This document shows positions 42,927 to 51,009 of a stretch of 64,000 nt of DNA, piece by piece (position 1 is the stretch's first letter; the number at the start of each line of letters is the position of its first letter). The DNA lies in contig NZ_VFRQ01000006.1 in NCBI RefSeq assembly GCF_006385705.1, positions 62,001 through 126,000 on the forward strand, written 5' to 3'. This DNA comes from Pontibacter mangrovi (GTDB lineage: Bacteria; Bacteroidota; Bacteroidia; Cytophagales; Hymenobacteraceae). The position numbers were made by a program, and so were the translations under genes. The notes under the pieces are model-generated. The model was given only the letters and a program-made list of their open reading frames with translations. It was not told where the DNA came from and searched no databases.

Positions 42927-43625
42927 ATGGGCAAAGCATACTTTATAAGCGGGCTGGGAGCAGATTGGCGCATGTTTCAGTTTCTGAAACTACCGGACTA
43001 CATCCCGCAGCAGTTCGTAGAGTGGGTAGAACCGAAATCGATAGACGAGCCGCTGCACACCTACGTACATCGGCTCCTGGACCAGATCACCGACCCTGCA
43101 CCCATCCTGGTGGGCATGTCCTTCGGCGGTTTGGTCGCCATTGAACTGAGCAAGATCCTGAAGCCGCGGAAGACGATCCTTATTTCCAGCCTGGCCACGC
43201 ACCATGCCCTGCCCGCTATTTACCGGGCCATCGGCAAAACGCACCTGCACCGCTGGATGCCGCTCAAGCTGATGCAGAGCGTGTACCCGCTGGCGCCGCT
43301 TTTTTTCGGGGCGCACACGCCGCAGGAAAAAGGCCTGCTCAAGGGGGCCATCCTGCACATCAACGAGAAGGTGCTGCGCTGGTCGCTGGGGCAGCTGCTG
43401 GAGTGGCCGCAGGAGGAGGTGCTGCCCGGGCTGGTGCAGATCCACGGCACCCACGACCGTATTCTGCCCCTGAACGACCGACCCGACATTATCAAAGTAA
43501 AGGACGGCGGGCATTTGATGGTGCTGCACCAGGCGGACGAAATAAGTGCTATCTTGAGCCGTATTTTAGAAGAGACATGGATAAAAGCAGATACATCGTT
43601 ACCACCACCCACGGAGAGCAGGTAG
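42927..43625 (+). CDS. Alpha/beta hydrolase
   Basis: 232 residues. The nucleophile elbow GMSFGG is near 67-72, a GTHDRILP segment near 174 supplies the catalytic aspartate, and GGHLMVLH near 193 supplies the histidine. The first strand is KAYFISGLGADWRMF, with the usual oxyanion-hole glycine. The substrate is unknown. The last 49 bases overlap the start of an 83-residue gene in another frame, and the FAD oxidoreductase follows, so the three are probably co-transcribed. The C-terminal tail in the overlap (IKADTSLPPPTESR) is low in complexity and probably not important. Confidence 0.87.
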   Translation: MGKAYFISGLGADWRMFQFLKLPDYIPQQFVEWVEPKSIDEPLHTYVHRLLDQITDPAPILVGMSFGGLVAIELSKILKPRKTILISSLATHHALPAIYRAIGKTHLHRWMPLKLMQSVYPLAPLFFGAHTPQEKGLLKGAILHINEKVLRWSLGQLLEWPQEEVLPGLVQIHGTHDRILPLNDRPDIIKVKDGGHLMVLHQADEISAILSRILEETWIKADTSLPPPTESR

Positions 43626-43828
43626 ACCTGACACAGGCTCAGATCCTGCGCAGCAACAACCTTTACCCTTTTGGGCAGCACAACTACGCCATCTACCTAA
43701 CGCCCGCGGGCACTTTTGTAAAAGCCCTGAACAGCGGCGAGCGCGAGATCATGCTCACGCACTATGAATTGATAGGCGAAGCCGAAGCCCGCAACTACGA
43801 CCACCCCTACTTCCGGACAGACAATTAG
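43577..43828 (+). CDS. Conserved hypothetical protein, 83 aa
   Basis: 83 residues from the ATG at 43577: MDKSRYIVTTTHGEQVDLTQAQ, then LYPFGQHNYAIYLTPAGTFVKALNSGEREIMLTHYELIGEAEARNY. It is soluble, mixed alpha/beta, with no cysteine. It overlaps the preceding hydrolase by 49 bases in a different frame and ends 3 bases before the FAD oxidoreductase gene. The coupling on both sides and normal codon use in the non-overlapping part argue that it is real. No family is recognised. Confidence 0.68.
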   Translation: MDKSRYIVTTTHGEQVDLTQAQILRSNNLYPFGQHNYAIYLTPAGTFVKALNSGEREIMLTHYELIGEAEARNYDHPYFRTDN

Positions 43829-43831
43829 CCT

Positions 43832-44977
43832 ATGCAACTGAGTTTTTGGGAACAGGAAACATACTTTAACAACATCGATGTCCTCATCATCGGCAGTGGC
43901 ATGGTGGGGCTGAACGCGGCCCTGCACCTGAAAAAGCAGCAGCCACAGCTGAAGGTGCTGGTAGCTGAGCGCGGCCTGTTGCCTACCGGGGCCAGCTCCA
44001 AAAACGCTGGCTTTGCCTGTTTCGGCAGCCCCTCCGAGCTGCTCGACGACCTGCAGCACCACTCCGAGGAAGAGGTTTTCGGTTTAGTGGAGCGGCGCTG
44101 GAAAGGCCTGCAGCGCCTGCGCCAGCACCTCGGCGACACCACCATAGACTACCACCGCTGGGGTGGCTATGAGCTGTTTGAGCCACGGCAGCAGCAGCTG
44201 TATGAGGCATGTGCAGAGCAGCTCCCCTATCTGAACAAGCAATTACAAAGTATAACCGGGGAGGCTGCGGTGTTTCAGTCGGCTGATGATAACATAAGCA
44301 CGTTTGGCTTTAAAGGCGTGCAGCACCTGCTGCTAAGCACGGCAGAAGGGCAAATCGATACCGGCAAAATGATTTTGGCCCTAACGCAGAAAGTGCAGGC
44401 GATGGGCGTGCTGGTACTGAATGGGCTGGAGGTGCAGGCCCTGCAGGAAAATGAAAATGACGTTGTGGCCGTGACTGCTCAGGGTTTATACTTAAAAGCC
44501 CGCGCCGTGCTGGTAGCCACCAATGGCTTTGCGCAAAAACTGCTGCCCACCTTGCAGGTGCAGCCGGCGCGGGCGCAGGTGCTCATCACCAAACCCATCG
44601 AACACCTTCGGTTCAAAGGCACTTTCCACTACGACAAAGGCTACTACTACTTCCGCAACATCGGGAACCGCGTGCTTTTCGGGGGAGGCCGCAACCTGGC
44701 TGTTGAAGCGGAAACCACCACGGAGCTGGGCCTGACAGAACGCATACAGCACCGCCTGGAGCAGCTGCTGCATGAGGTTATACTTCCGGACACGCCCTTT
44801 GAGGTGGAGCACCGCTGGAGCGGCATCATGGGCCTGGGCGCTGGCAACGCGAAAACAACGCTGGTAGAGAAAATCACCGACCGTATCAGCTGTGCGGTGC
44901 GGCTGGGCGGTATGGGGGTGGCCATCGGCTCGCTGGTAGGTGAAGAGGGGGCTGCGTTGGTGCTGGAGCAAGTGTAG
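43832..44977 (+). CDS. FAD-dependent oxidoreductase, DAO (glycine oxidase-like) family
   Basis: 381 residues. The FAD-binding IIGSGMVGLNAAL lies at about 19-31 after a VLII strand. The middle shows RGLLPTGASSKNAGFACFGSPSELL (about 51-75), typical of amine oxidases related to glycine oxidase and gamma-glutamylputrescine oxidase. The C-terminal GGMGVAIGSLVGEEGA closes the FAD site. The substrate is an amino acid or amine by family, but which one is not visible. It is probably cytoplasmic and the last gene of the operon that begins with the hydrolase. Confidence 0.88.
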   Translation: MQLSFWEQETYFNNIDVLIIGSGMVGLNAALHLKKQQPQLKVLVAERGLLPTGASSKNAGFACFGSPSELLDDLQHHSEEEVFGLVERRWKGLQRLRQHLGDTTIDYHRWGGYELFEPRQQQLYEACAEQLPYLNKQLQSITGEAAVFQSADDNISTFGFKGVQHLLLSTAEGQIDTGKMILALTQKVQAMGVLVLNGLEVQALQENENDVVAVTAQGLYLKARAVLVATNGFAQKLLPTLQVQPARAQVLITKPIEHLRFKGTFHYDKGYYYFRNIGNRVLFGGGRNLAVEAETTTELGLTERIQHRLEQLLHEVILPDTPFEVEHRWSGIMGLGAGNAKTTLVEKITDRISCAVRLGGMGVAIGSLVGEEGAALVLEQV

Positions 44978-44997
44978 CATACCTGAGACAGACACCT

Positions 44998-46596
44998 ATG
45001 CTAAGACTGGCAAAAAGACTGGCTGCCTCGCCCCGTTTGGTTCTGCTGCTGCTTTGGGCCTTTGCCACGCTCCTCAACCTCACCAAAGCGTTCCATATTG
45101 ATGATACCGTCCATTTGGAGGCCGCCCAATGGATTCAGCAACACCCGTTCGCACCGATGTCGGGAAGTATAAACTGGGACCATGTCAGCCAACCGCTTTA
45201 TACGTCTAACCATCCCCCGCTCTACTTTTACCTGGTGGCGGCAGTAGGCTCCCTAACAGGGTTTTCAGAGGTTCCCCTGCATCTTTTCCAGTCTCTTTTT
45301 ACTTTACTTGCCCTGGTATACTTTTACAAGCTTCTGCTGCTGTTTCACAAGGAGTATGCATTGGTTGGCACTTGTTTGCTTGCCTTAGGGCCTGCTTTTT
45401 TAGTAAGCCAGAACCTGATGATAGATATTCCGATACTTAGCTTATCGATTGTCTTCGTTTACCTGCTGCTAAAAGAGGAGGATGCGCATCGTGTGCGCCG
45501 TTATTACATGGCCGCTCTTTTGCTTAGTGCAGGGCTCCTCTTTAAGTACACGCTGCTGCCATTGTACCTGGTTTTACTGTATGCCGCCCTGCGTGAGCGC
45601 AAGTATAATTTAATTCCTGCGGTACTGGTGCCTATGGCTGTACTGGCTGTCTGATCGGCTTTTAACTACGCGGAGTTTGGATTTGCCCACCTTAGCGGCA
45701 GATCCCCCGGCAGGCTGTCTGTTTCCACTATCGCTTATAACCTCATTGCTTTCCTGCTTACCCTGGGAAGCATCGCCCCTTTCTCCCTGATGTTTATCAA
45801 GGGCTCACTCAACCAAGTAAATAGGAAAACGATTAAAAAAGTAGCTTTGCTGGTGGTGCTGTCTGCCTTCATGGCCTACCTGTTCACGTTTGGTCTGTTT
45901 TACAGATCGGTGCCTTATACATTGTTTTGGGTTTCATTCCTGTTAAACGGCTTGTGCCTGGTCATCCTCTTTTTTTCGGAGGCGTTCAGCGCATGCCGCG
46001 AGCGCAAAGCGCAGATCGTCATGGTATGGGGACTTTCTATGGCAGGGTTTATCATCGTGTTCACGCCTTTTATGGCAACAAGGCATGTGCTGTTACTGCT
46101 TCCTCCGCTCTTGGTGCTTGGCGGCTACCTGTATCGGTTTGTTTCAGGCAAAACCGTAGGCATCGCAGTAACTGCTACTTTTCTGCTGGGGCTCGCGCTC
46201 AGCATATCCGACTGGGTGTATGCAGACTTTTACAGGAGAGCCGCAACCAAGGCAGCAGCCTCTCTTCCGCCGCAGGCTTCGGTATGGAGTGTGGGCCATT
46301 GGGGCTGGCAATGGTATAGCAAACAAGCAGGCATGAAGGGCTATGAGTACAACAAGTCAACACTCAACAAAGGAGACTTCCTGGTGTCTCCTGAAGCCGT
46401 TTCCAAGCAGCACCTTCCCCCAGATCTAAGGTTAACTAAAGTAAAGAGCATCCGTTACCCGAGCAGCTTCTGGAATATTTTTACCACAGCCTATGGCGCG
46501 CGCTTCTACTACTCTTCTGCATCCAACATTCCCTGGTACTTGTCTGTAAGTTCTGTGGATTCGGTAACCATCTACAGAGTCAGGGCGCCACACTAG
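44998..46596 (+). pseudogene. GT39-like membrane glycosyltransferase interrupted by an in-frame TGA
   Basis: One continuous frame of 532 codons broken only by TGA at 45652-45654. Before it: 218 residues with an N-terminal helix, KAFHIDDTVHLEAAQWI (about 30-46, the acidic loop of GT39 enzymes), SNHPPLYFYLV (about 69-79) and several helices. After it, in the same frame, come SAFNYAEFG, further helices (including MATRHVLLLLPPLLVLGGYLY) and a soluble tail. The text reads LAV-stop-SAFNYAEF, which suggests a TGG tryptophan changed to TGA. Either the gene is inactive, two pieces are made (the next ATG is at 45790), or the base is a sequencing error. Confidence 0.8.
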
Positions 46597-46621
46597 TAAA
46601 CTACTTTCACCCAAAAACAAA

Positions 46622-46653
46622 AAAGGCAAACTGCGCTGCTGCCGTTTGCCTTT
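46622..46653. terminator. Terminator between the GT39 pseudogene and the 70-aa gene
   Basis: The 10-bp perfect stem AAAGGCAAAC/GTTTGCCTTT (46622-46631 with 46644-46653). On the minus strand it is followed by TTTTG and a further T-run, a strong terminator for the 70-aa gene. It may also act weakly on the plus strand. Confidence 0.82.
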
Positions 46654-46676
46654 CTACCCGCTATAGCTGACTTTAC

Positions 46677-46889
46677 TTAAGCTGTTGCCCATGTAGCGGC
46701 TTTTTGGTAAGACATCGGGTTTATGAAGCGCTTTTGTGCTTCCTGTTCGGCCTGGTAAAAAGCCTGGTACTCCTCATCCCCCAACTCCTCGCGTAAGGCT
46801 ATATGGAACAGCGCCATCTCCGGAAAATGCTTGTACTGCTCCTCACGCTCCTGTGGGCTGCTTCTGTTAAAGTCATAGAAACTTTTCAT
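46677..46889 (-). CDS. Small hypothetical protein, 70 aa
   Basis: 70 residues from the ATG at 46889 (MKSFYDFNRSSPQEREEQ), very rich in charged residues and glutamine: FHIALREELGDEEYQAFYQAEQEAQKRF. It is probably all-helical, soluble and cytoplasmic. An upstream in-frame ATG at 46913 is possible but adds only a few basic residues. No family is recognised. It ends at a good terminator, which supports a real transcript. Confidence 0.6.
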   Translation of the reverse strand: MKSFYDFNRSSPQEREEQYKHFPEMALFHIALREELGDEEYQAFYQAEQEAQKRFINPMSYQKAATWATA

Positions 46890-47183
46890 GGTTGTTTTTA
46901 AAGGTTTAAACATTTGATTTACAATTAATTGAACAACCATAACATACTCTATACAAGAATTTTAAGTTATCGTGATTTCGCTCCGTTCCCGTAATTACCG
47001 TCTGCCACGTCACTGCCAGCTAAAAAAAACAGCCGCTTCACGAAATTTTTTGCTAACATTCCCTCAGAAGTATCGCCTCTGCTTTTGCCATCTCATATTC
47101 CCGGCAGCCTTTTTGAAATAAAATGCATTGCATCACATTAAATATAAGCATAGTATAAAATCATAATTGGACTACCTATAATC
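46890..47183. other. AT-rich intergenic region
   Basis: Roughly 300 bases between the 70-aa gene start and the terminator of the M49-like gene. It is AT-rich, especially 47040-47180, with many A and T runs. I see no gene, no repeated hairpin and no AAGTATR copy. The promoter of the 70-aa gene is presumably near 46900-46980. Confidence 0.5.
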
Positions 47184-47209
47184 AAAAAAGCCCTGCTGGT
47201 TGCAGGGCT
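47184..47209 (-). terminator. Intrinsic terminator of the M49-like peptidase gene
   Basis: The 8-bp stem AGCCCTGC/GCAGGGCT (47189-47196 with 47202-47209) is followed on the minus strand by T6. It lies 34 bases past the peptidase stop. Confidence 0.85.
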
Positions 47210-47242
47210 GCTTCTTTGGTTCTTCTTGAAAAGGGAGGCGTT

Positions 47243-48901
47243 TTATTTCAGCCCCAGTACCTCGGATCCCTGCTCAAACACAATGTCTACCGGGATGTTT
47301 GCCTTAGACAGGCGGTCCAGGTCAGCTTGCAGCTGTGGGCTGATCTGGCCCTGCTCGTTTAGCAGCGTTCCTACGCCGGCATAGTCGCCGTTGCCCTGCA
47401 GCGTCAAAATCTTCTCTGACAGCTTGTTCATGGCCTGGCGCATCTTCTCGTAGTTCACGCGGTACTTGCCGGTTTCCTCATCGCGCTCAAAAGCGCCATT
47501 GTCCTGAAAAAAGTTAAAGCGCACCATGTTGGCTTTGCCATGGGCACTGGCCGCCCCAAAGCGTACCGAGCGGAAGATACCGGCCAAAAAGGTCGTATAG
47601 TACTCCTTCAGGTCGCCTTCCACTTCACCCTTCTCGTGCAGCTGCGTGATCATGTACAGCCCCAGGATATCTGCTTTGCCTTCCTCCAGCGCCGAGGCGT
47701 GCTCTTTGAGGGCCTCCCGCACCGTGCCGGCGTTATTGATGGTGTTCTTGATGCCCAAACCGTGCGCCACCTCGTGGAACATGGTATTGGCAAAGAAAGC
47801 GTCGAAGGTCACGTACTGCTGCTGATCCTCGGCAATGAGCTCTGCTGCAATTGGCTCCATGATCTTGTCGAACTTGGCTTTCATGGCATTCTTGAGCTGC
47901 AGCCGGCGCGTACCTTTCTTCAGCTGCACTTCCTCATCGTTGGGCAGGTTGATGGCAATGGTCTTGCTGCCGGCATTGCTGTCGCCGGCATAGTATACCA
48001 CATCGTAGGCGTTCAGGTCTGAGTCGGTGCCCGGGGTTTCTTTCTTATACTGGTCTGCCACAGGCAGGCCGCGCTGGAGCTCCGGCAGGAAAGCAGCATA
48101 CTTTGAGAGGCGCTCGCTCCATTCCATGTCCTTTACCAGCACATAGGCCTCGTGCGCCGCCTTGTAGCCAAACAGCTTGTCTTCGTATGTTTCGATCGGC
48201 CCGATCACGATGTCCAGCCTGTTGTCCTTCATTTCCATCCAGGCCAGGTCCGATGGCTGATAGTTGTCATTCAGGAGGGCGTCGGCGCGCAGGTTCAGGT
48301 ACTTTTTCAGTCCTGCGTCCTCGGCCAGCGCAGCCGCCTGCTTCAACAGGTCAGCAGCGCGCTGCACTTCCTCCTTAAACTGCACATGGTAGGGCACGGT
48401 GATTAATTTGCCGTTCCCGTCGCGGCGCAGGAAGGTGTACTGGCTGGCTTTGTCCTTCAGGCCGGCCTGCTCAAACTCCTCCTTTGTCATGTCCGTCGGG
48501 TAGAAGTTGGCTCCCTCCGGCTTAGGCCCTACGCCCGCTATAAACGGCTCGTTGTTGTTGAGGCGGTCCCAGGGGCCATAGTTAATCTGCACATACTTTT
48601 TAGCGGCCTCACTGTCCAGGGCGCTCATCAGGGAGTCTTTCTGCCCATAGGCTTCGTACCAGAACATCTTGTTCATCAGGTCAGAGGCCTCGATCAGGAG
48701 CGGGATCGTCTTTTTCTCGCTCTCACTCAGGCTGCTCAGGTCGGTGGTCAGGCGGACGGAGGTATAAGTGTCCAGTTTCTGCTGCAGGCTGTCGGCAGCC
48801 ACGGTTTCGGTGGCGGCCTCGTTGCCTTCCGTGGAGCTACTGCTGCAACCGAAAGCAGTGGCAGCCAGGGCAGAGGCAAAAAGTATGTGGCGTGGTTTCA
48901 T
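47243..48901 (-). CDS. M49 (dipeptidyl peptidase III)-like zinc peptidase, lipoprotein
   Basis: 552 residues with a lipoprotein signal ending AFGC (cysteine about residue 19). The zinc motif is HEVAH at 376-380 in the family-like context FHEVAHGLGIKN, and EEGKAD at 406-411 takes the place of the EECRAD motif that supplies the third ligand. Human and most other DPP III enzymes carry a six-residue HExxGH; here it is the shorter five-residue HExxH, known from a few bacterial relatives. DPP III removes dipeptides from N-termini, but activity here is unproven. As a lipoprotein it should act on periplasmic or surface peptides. Confidence 0.85.
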   Translation of the reverse strand: MKPRHILFASALAATAFGCSSSSTEGNEAATETVAADSLQQKLDTYTSVRLTTDLSSLSESEKKTIPLLIEASDLMNKMFWYEAYGQKDSLMSALDSEAAKKYVQINYGPWDRLNNNEPFIAGVGPKPEGANFYPTDMTKEEFEQAGLKDKASQYTFLRRDGNGKLITVPYHVQFKEEVQRAADLLKQAAALAEDAGLKKYLNLRADALLNDNYQPSDLAWMEMKDNRLDIVIGPIETYEDKLFGYKAAHEAYVLVKDMEWSERLSKYAAFLPELQRGLPVADQYKKETPGTDSDLNAYDVVYYAGDSNAGSKTIAINLPNDEEVQLKKGTRRLQLKNAMKAKFDKIMEPIAAELIAEDQQQYVTFDAFFANTMFHEVAHGLGIKNTINNAGTVREALKEHASALEEGKADILGLYMITQLHEKGEVEGDLKEYYTTFLAGIFRSVRFGAASAHGKANMVRFNFFQDNGAFERDEETGKYRVNYEKMRQAMNKLSEKILTLQGNGDYAGVGTLLNEQGQISPQLQADLDRLSKANIPVDIVFEQGSEVLGLK

Positions 48902-49058
48902 GGTTTAGGTTTAGATTAGTTTTAAGGCTGAATATAAAGCTTTTTGCGGTTTTGGCAAAAGGGCGAAGGCTGCTGCAGGGTGGCTCCTGGTTTACCGCCT
49001 CAGGCAGCAAAGCATACTCTTGGGTTCCTGATCTGCGGCTGGTGCTCGGTGTAAAACA

Positions 49059-49084
49059 AAAGAGACGCAAGTTGTTGCGTCTCT
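49059..49084 (-). terminator. Intrinsic terminator of the deoxynucleoside kinase gene
   Basis: The 10-bp stem AGAGACGCAA/TTGCGTCTCT (49061-49070 with 49075-49084) has a 4-base loop. On the minus strand it is followed by TTTTGTTTT. It lies 35 bases beyond the kinase stop. Confidence 0.85.
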
Positions 49085-49119
49085 ACAGGTGTCATTTCTT
49101 ATGAAGTATAAATTAGCTC

Positions 49120-49734
49120 CTAAAACAGGCCGAAAAGCTCCCCTTGTATTTTCTCGATAATGGAGCCAAGGTCCTCGGGGTTAGCCACAAAATCCAGCTT
49201 GTTCACGTCGATCACCAACAGCTTGCCCAGATCGTAGTTGCCCATCCAGGTGTTGTAGTGCTCGTTCAGGTTGCGCAGGTAGTTAATGCTGATGCTGCTC
49301 TCGTAGTCGCGGTTACGCTTCTCTATCTGGCCTATGAGCTTGGGCAGGTCGGCTTTGAGGTAAATCATCAGGTCCGGCGCCTTTACCATGCTGATCATGG
49401 ACTGGAACAGGGCGTAGTAGTTATCATAGTCGCGGGTGCTCATCAGGCTCGACTGGTGCAGGTTGCGGGCAAAGATGTGCGCATCCTCGTAAATGGTGCG
49501 GTCCTGGATAACGCTCTGGCCGTTGGCCTGGATCTGCTGCACCTGGGTAAAGCGGCTGTTCAGGAAAAAGACCTGCAGGTGAAAGGCCCAGCGCTCCATG
49601 TCGTCGTAAAAGTCCTTCAGGTAAGGGTTATTGTCCACTGCCTCCAGGTATAAATCCCAGTTAAAGTGTTGGGCCAGCTTGGTTGCCAGCGTTGTTTTGC
49701 CGGCGCCAATGTTGCCAACGATCGCGATATGCAT
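49120..49734 (-). CDS. Deoxynucleoside kinase (deoxyadenosine/deoxyguanosine kinase family)
   Basis: 204 residues. Walker A, GNIGAGKTTL, lies at about 7-16, followed by the EAVDNNPYL segment (near 31-39) used in substrate recognition. The DRTIYED motif near 78-84 is typical of the family, and a lid IEKRNRDYESSI lies near 137-148. The enzyme phosphorylates deoxynucleosides in salvage of DNA precursors. Which base it prefers cannot be read. It is cytoplasmic and monocistronic. The 177-base region upstream separates it from a divergent 58-residue gene. Confidence 0.92.
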   Translation of the reverse strand: MHIAIVGNIGAGKTTLATKLAQHFNWDLYLEAVDNNPYLKDFYDDMERWAFHLQVFFLNSRFTQVQQIQANGQSVIQDRTIYEDAHIFARNLHQSSLMSTRDYDNYYALFQSMISMVKAPDLMIYLKADLPKLIGQIEKRNRDYESSISINYLRNLNEHYNTWMGNYDLGKLLVIDVNKLDFVANPEDLGSIIEKIQGELFGLF

Positions 49735-49911
49735 GGTAATCCGTTACTTTTAATATTTAAGGGTTACAAATGTAAGCTATTTTGCCGGAGCATTATCTAC
49801 AAATTCCCCACGCGGTTATCAACATTAGCAAAACTATATACTTTGGCATGCGGCCAACTCCGCTGCGTGCCGCACGTAAAATACAGGTGTAAACATTTAT
49901 GACACAACGCT

Positions 49912-50088
49912 ATGACAAAAGGACATAACCAGAGCCTGAACAAACAGAGCCAGCCGCAGGCTAAGAGCCAGGGCGACAAAAAGGAAAACCGCCACCTGTC
50001 CGACAAAAAGCAGGACAAGAGCCCAAACCAGGGCCGAAACGAAAATAAAGCGCAGTCGGGCGGCACGAAAGGCAAAAACGCTATTTAA
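49912..50088 (+). CDS. 58-residue highly charged Q/K/N-rich protein
   Basis: A short frame of 58 residues starting MTKGHNQSLNKQSQPQAKS and ending GTKGKNAI. It has almost no hydrophobic residues and is composed mainly of K, N, Q, G, S, D and E. It is likely disordered and basic, with no signal peptide. It is followed after 19 bases by a strong GC-rich hairpin terminator, which supports transcription. Proteins of this kind sometimes bind nucleic acid or protect against stress, but no function can be assigned. Confidence 0.62.
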   Translation: MTKGHNQSLNKQSQPQAKSQGDKKENRHLSDKKQDKSPNQGRNENKAQSGGTKGKNAI

Positions 50089-50101
50089 ACAGACGAACAG
50101 G

Positions 50102-50149
50102 AAAAAAGCAGCCCCGGCAGTTCAGTTCATACTTTGCTGCCGGGGCTGC
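50102..50149. terminator. Bidirectional terminator with a 13-bp stem
   Basis: The perfect stem GCAGCCCCGGCAG/CTGCCGGGGCTGC (50108-50120 with 50137-50149) has A6 on its left, so the minus strand has a T6 run after it. It lies between the convergent 58-aa gene and the helical exported protein. A CATACTTT copy lies in the loop. Confidence 0.88.
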
Positions 50150-50171
50150 CTGCATTTTATACGTGCCGGGA

Positions 50172-50801
50172 TCAGCGCCTCTCCTTTTTTCGCTCCTCGT
50201 AAGCGTCTTTGGCCTGGCGACTCTTTTGCAGCGTAGCGAACTCCACCTGCAGCGCCGCAATTTTGATCTTATCGCCGGTGCTCAGCAAGTCCAGCACCTC
50301 CTGCTTGCGGGCGTTCAGCTCGCCGCTCACAAACTCGGCATACGCCCAGTCGCGCAGGCTCCATTCCTGCCGGTTCACGCGGGTATACTCCAGCGACCGG
50401 GTAAAGGCATCCCGCAGGTGCACCGGCTTTATTTTACCGATCTGTGCTGTGCCGGCCATCTGACGTTCCCAGCGCTCCAGCTCCTCTTTATCCAGGTTTA
50501 CCAGCTCGGCCTCGTGCCGCTCCTCCCATGCTTGGTAGCGTTGCTTGTAGCCGTTATACTCGCTCCTGGACTGCTCCGACAGCTTCTTTGTGTTGTGATC
50601 GAGGCTGTAGGTAAGCTCCTCATATTCTTTTTTAATGGTGGGCCACTCCGCGGCAAGGGTGCTGTCGGCCTGGGCGCTGCGCTGCTGCATCCAGGTCCGC
50701 AGGTCTGCCAGGTCTTTCTCCAGCTGCGACTGCGCCTCTGCCATGCCCGCCGTTACAAGAACGAAGAGGGCGGCCAGCAGCCATCTCATTTTTTCCTTCA
50801 T
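50172..50801 (-). CDS. Exported helical protein of unknown function
   Basis: 209 residues from the ATG at 50801 (MKEKMRWLLAALFVL), with a signal peptide ending GMAEAQ (about residue 24). The rest is almost entirely charged helix, likely coiled coil: LEKDLADLRTWMQQRSAQAD, ELVNLDKEELERWERQM, EVLDLLSTGDKIKIAALQVEF, KDAYEERKKERR. There is no cysteine. It is probably periplasmic or surface-associated. No family is recognised. The longer open frame to 50837 loses the clean signal peptide position. Confidence 0.7.
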   Translation of the reverse strand: MKEKMRWLLAALFVLVTAGMAEAQSQLEKDLADLRTWMQQRSAQADSTLAAEWPTIKKEYEELTYSLDHNTKKLSEQSRSEYNGYKQRYQAWEERHEAELVNLDKEELERWERQMAGTAQIGKIKPVHLRDAFTRSLEYTRVNRQEWSLRDWAYAEFVSGELNARKQEVLDLLSTGDKIKIAALQVEFATLQKSRQAKDAYEERKKERR

Positions 50802-51009
50802 AGTGCTTTTGATGTGTGGTGGTACAAACTTTAACAAGCCAATTCCGTAAATATTGTGCCAAAGATATGTTTATGGCTGGACAATTTACCGACACCCGGC
50901 AATAATCTATCCAAGCCCTTACCGACACATCCCAAGCAATGCCTGCTCTTTTGTATCATCTTTAAAGTTGAAACCTCGTTTAAATGTATACAAATCATGG
51001 CAGGCAGAT

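Noticed and set aside
45652..45654. Selenocysteine or programmed readthrough at the TGA in the GT39 gene
   Set aside because: There is no selenocysteine insertion element just downstream, the residue is in a plain helix edge rather than a redox site, and Bacteroidota do not recode TGA as tryptophan.
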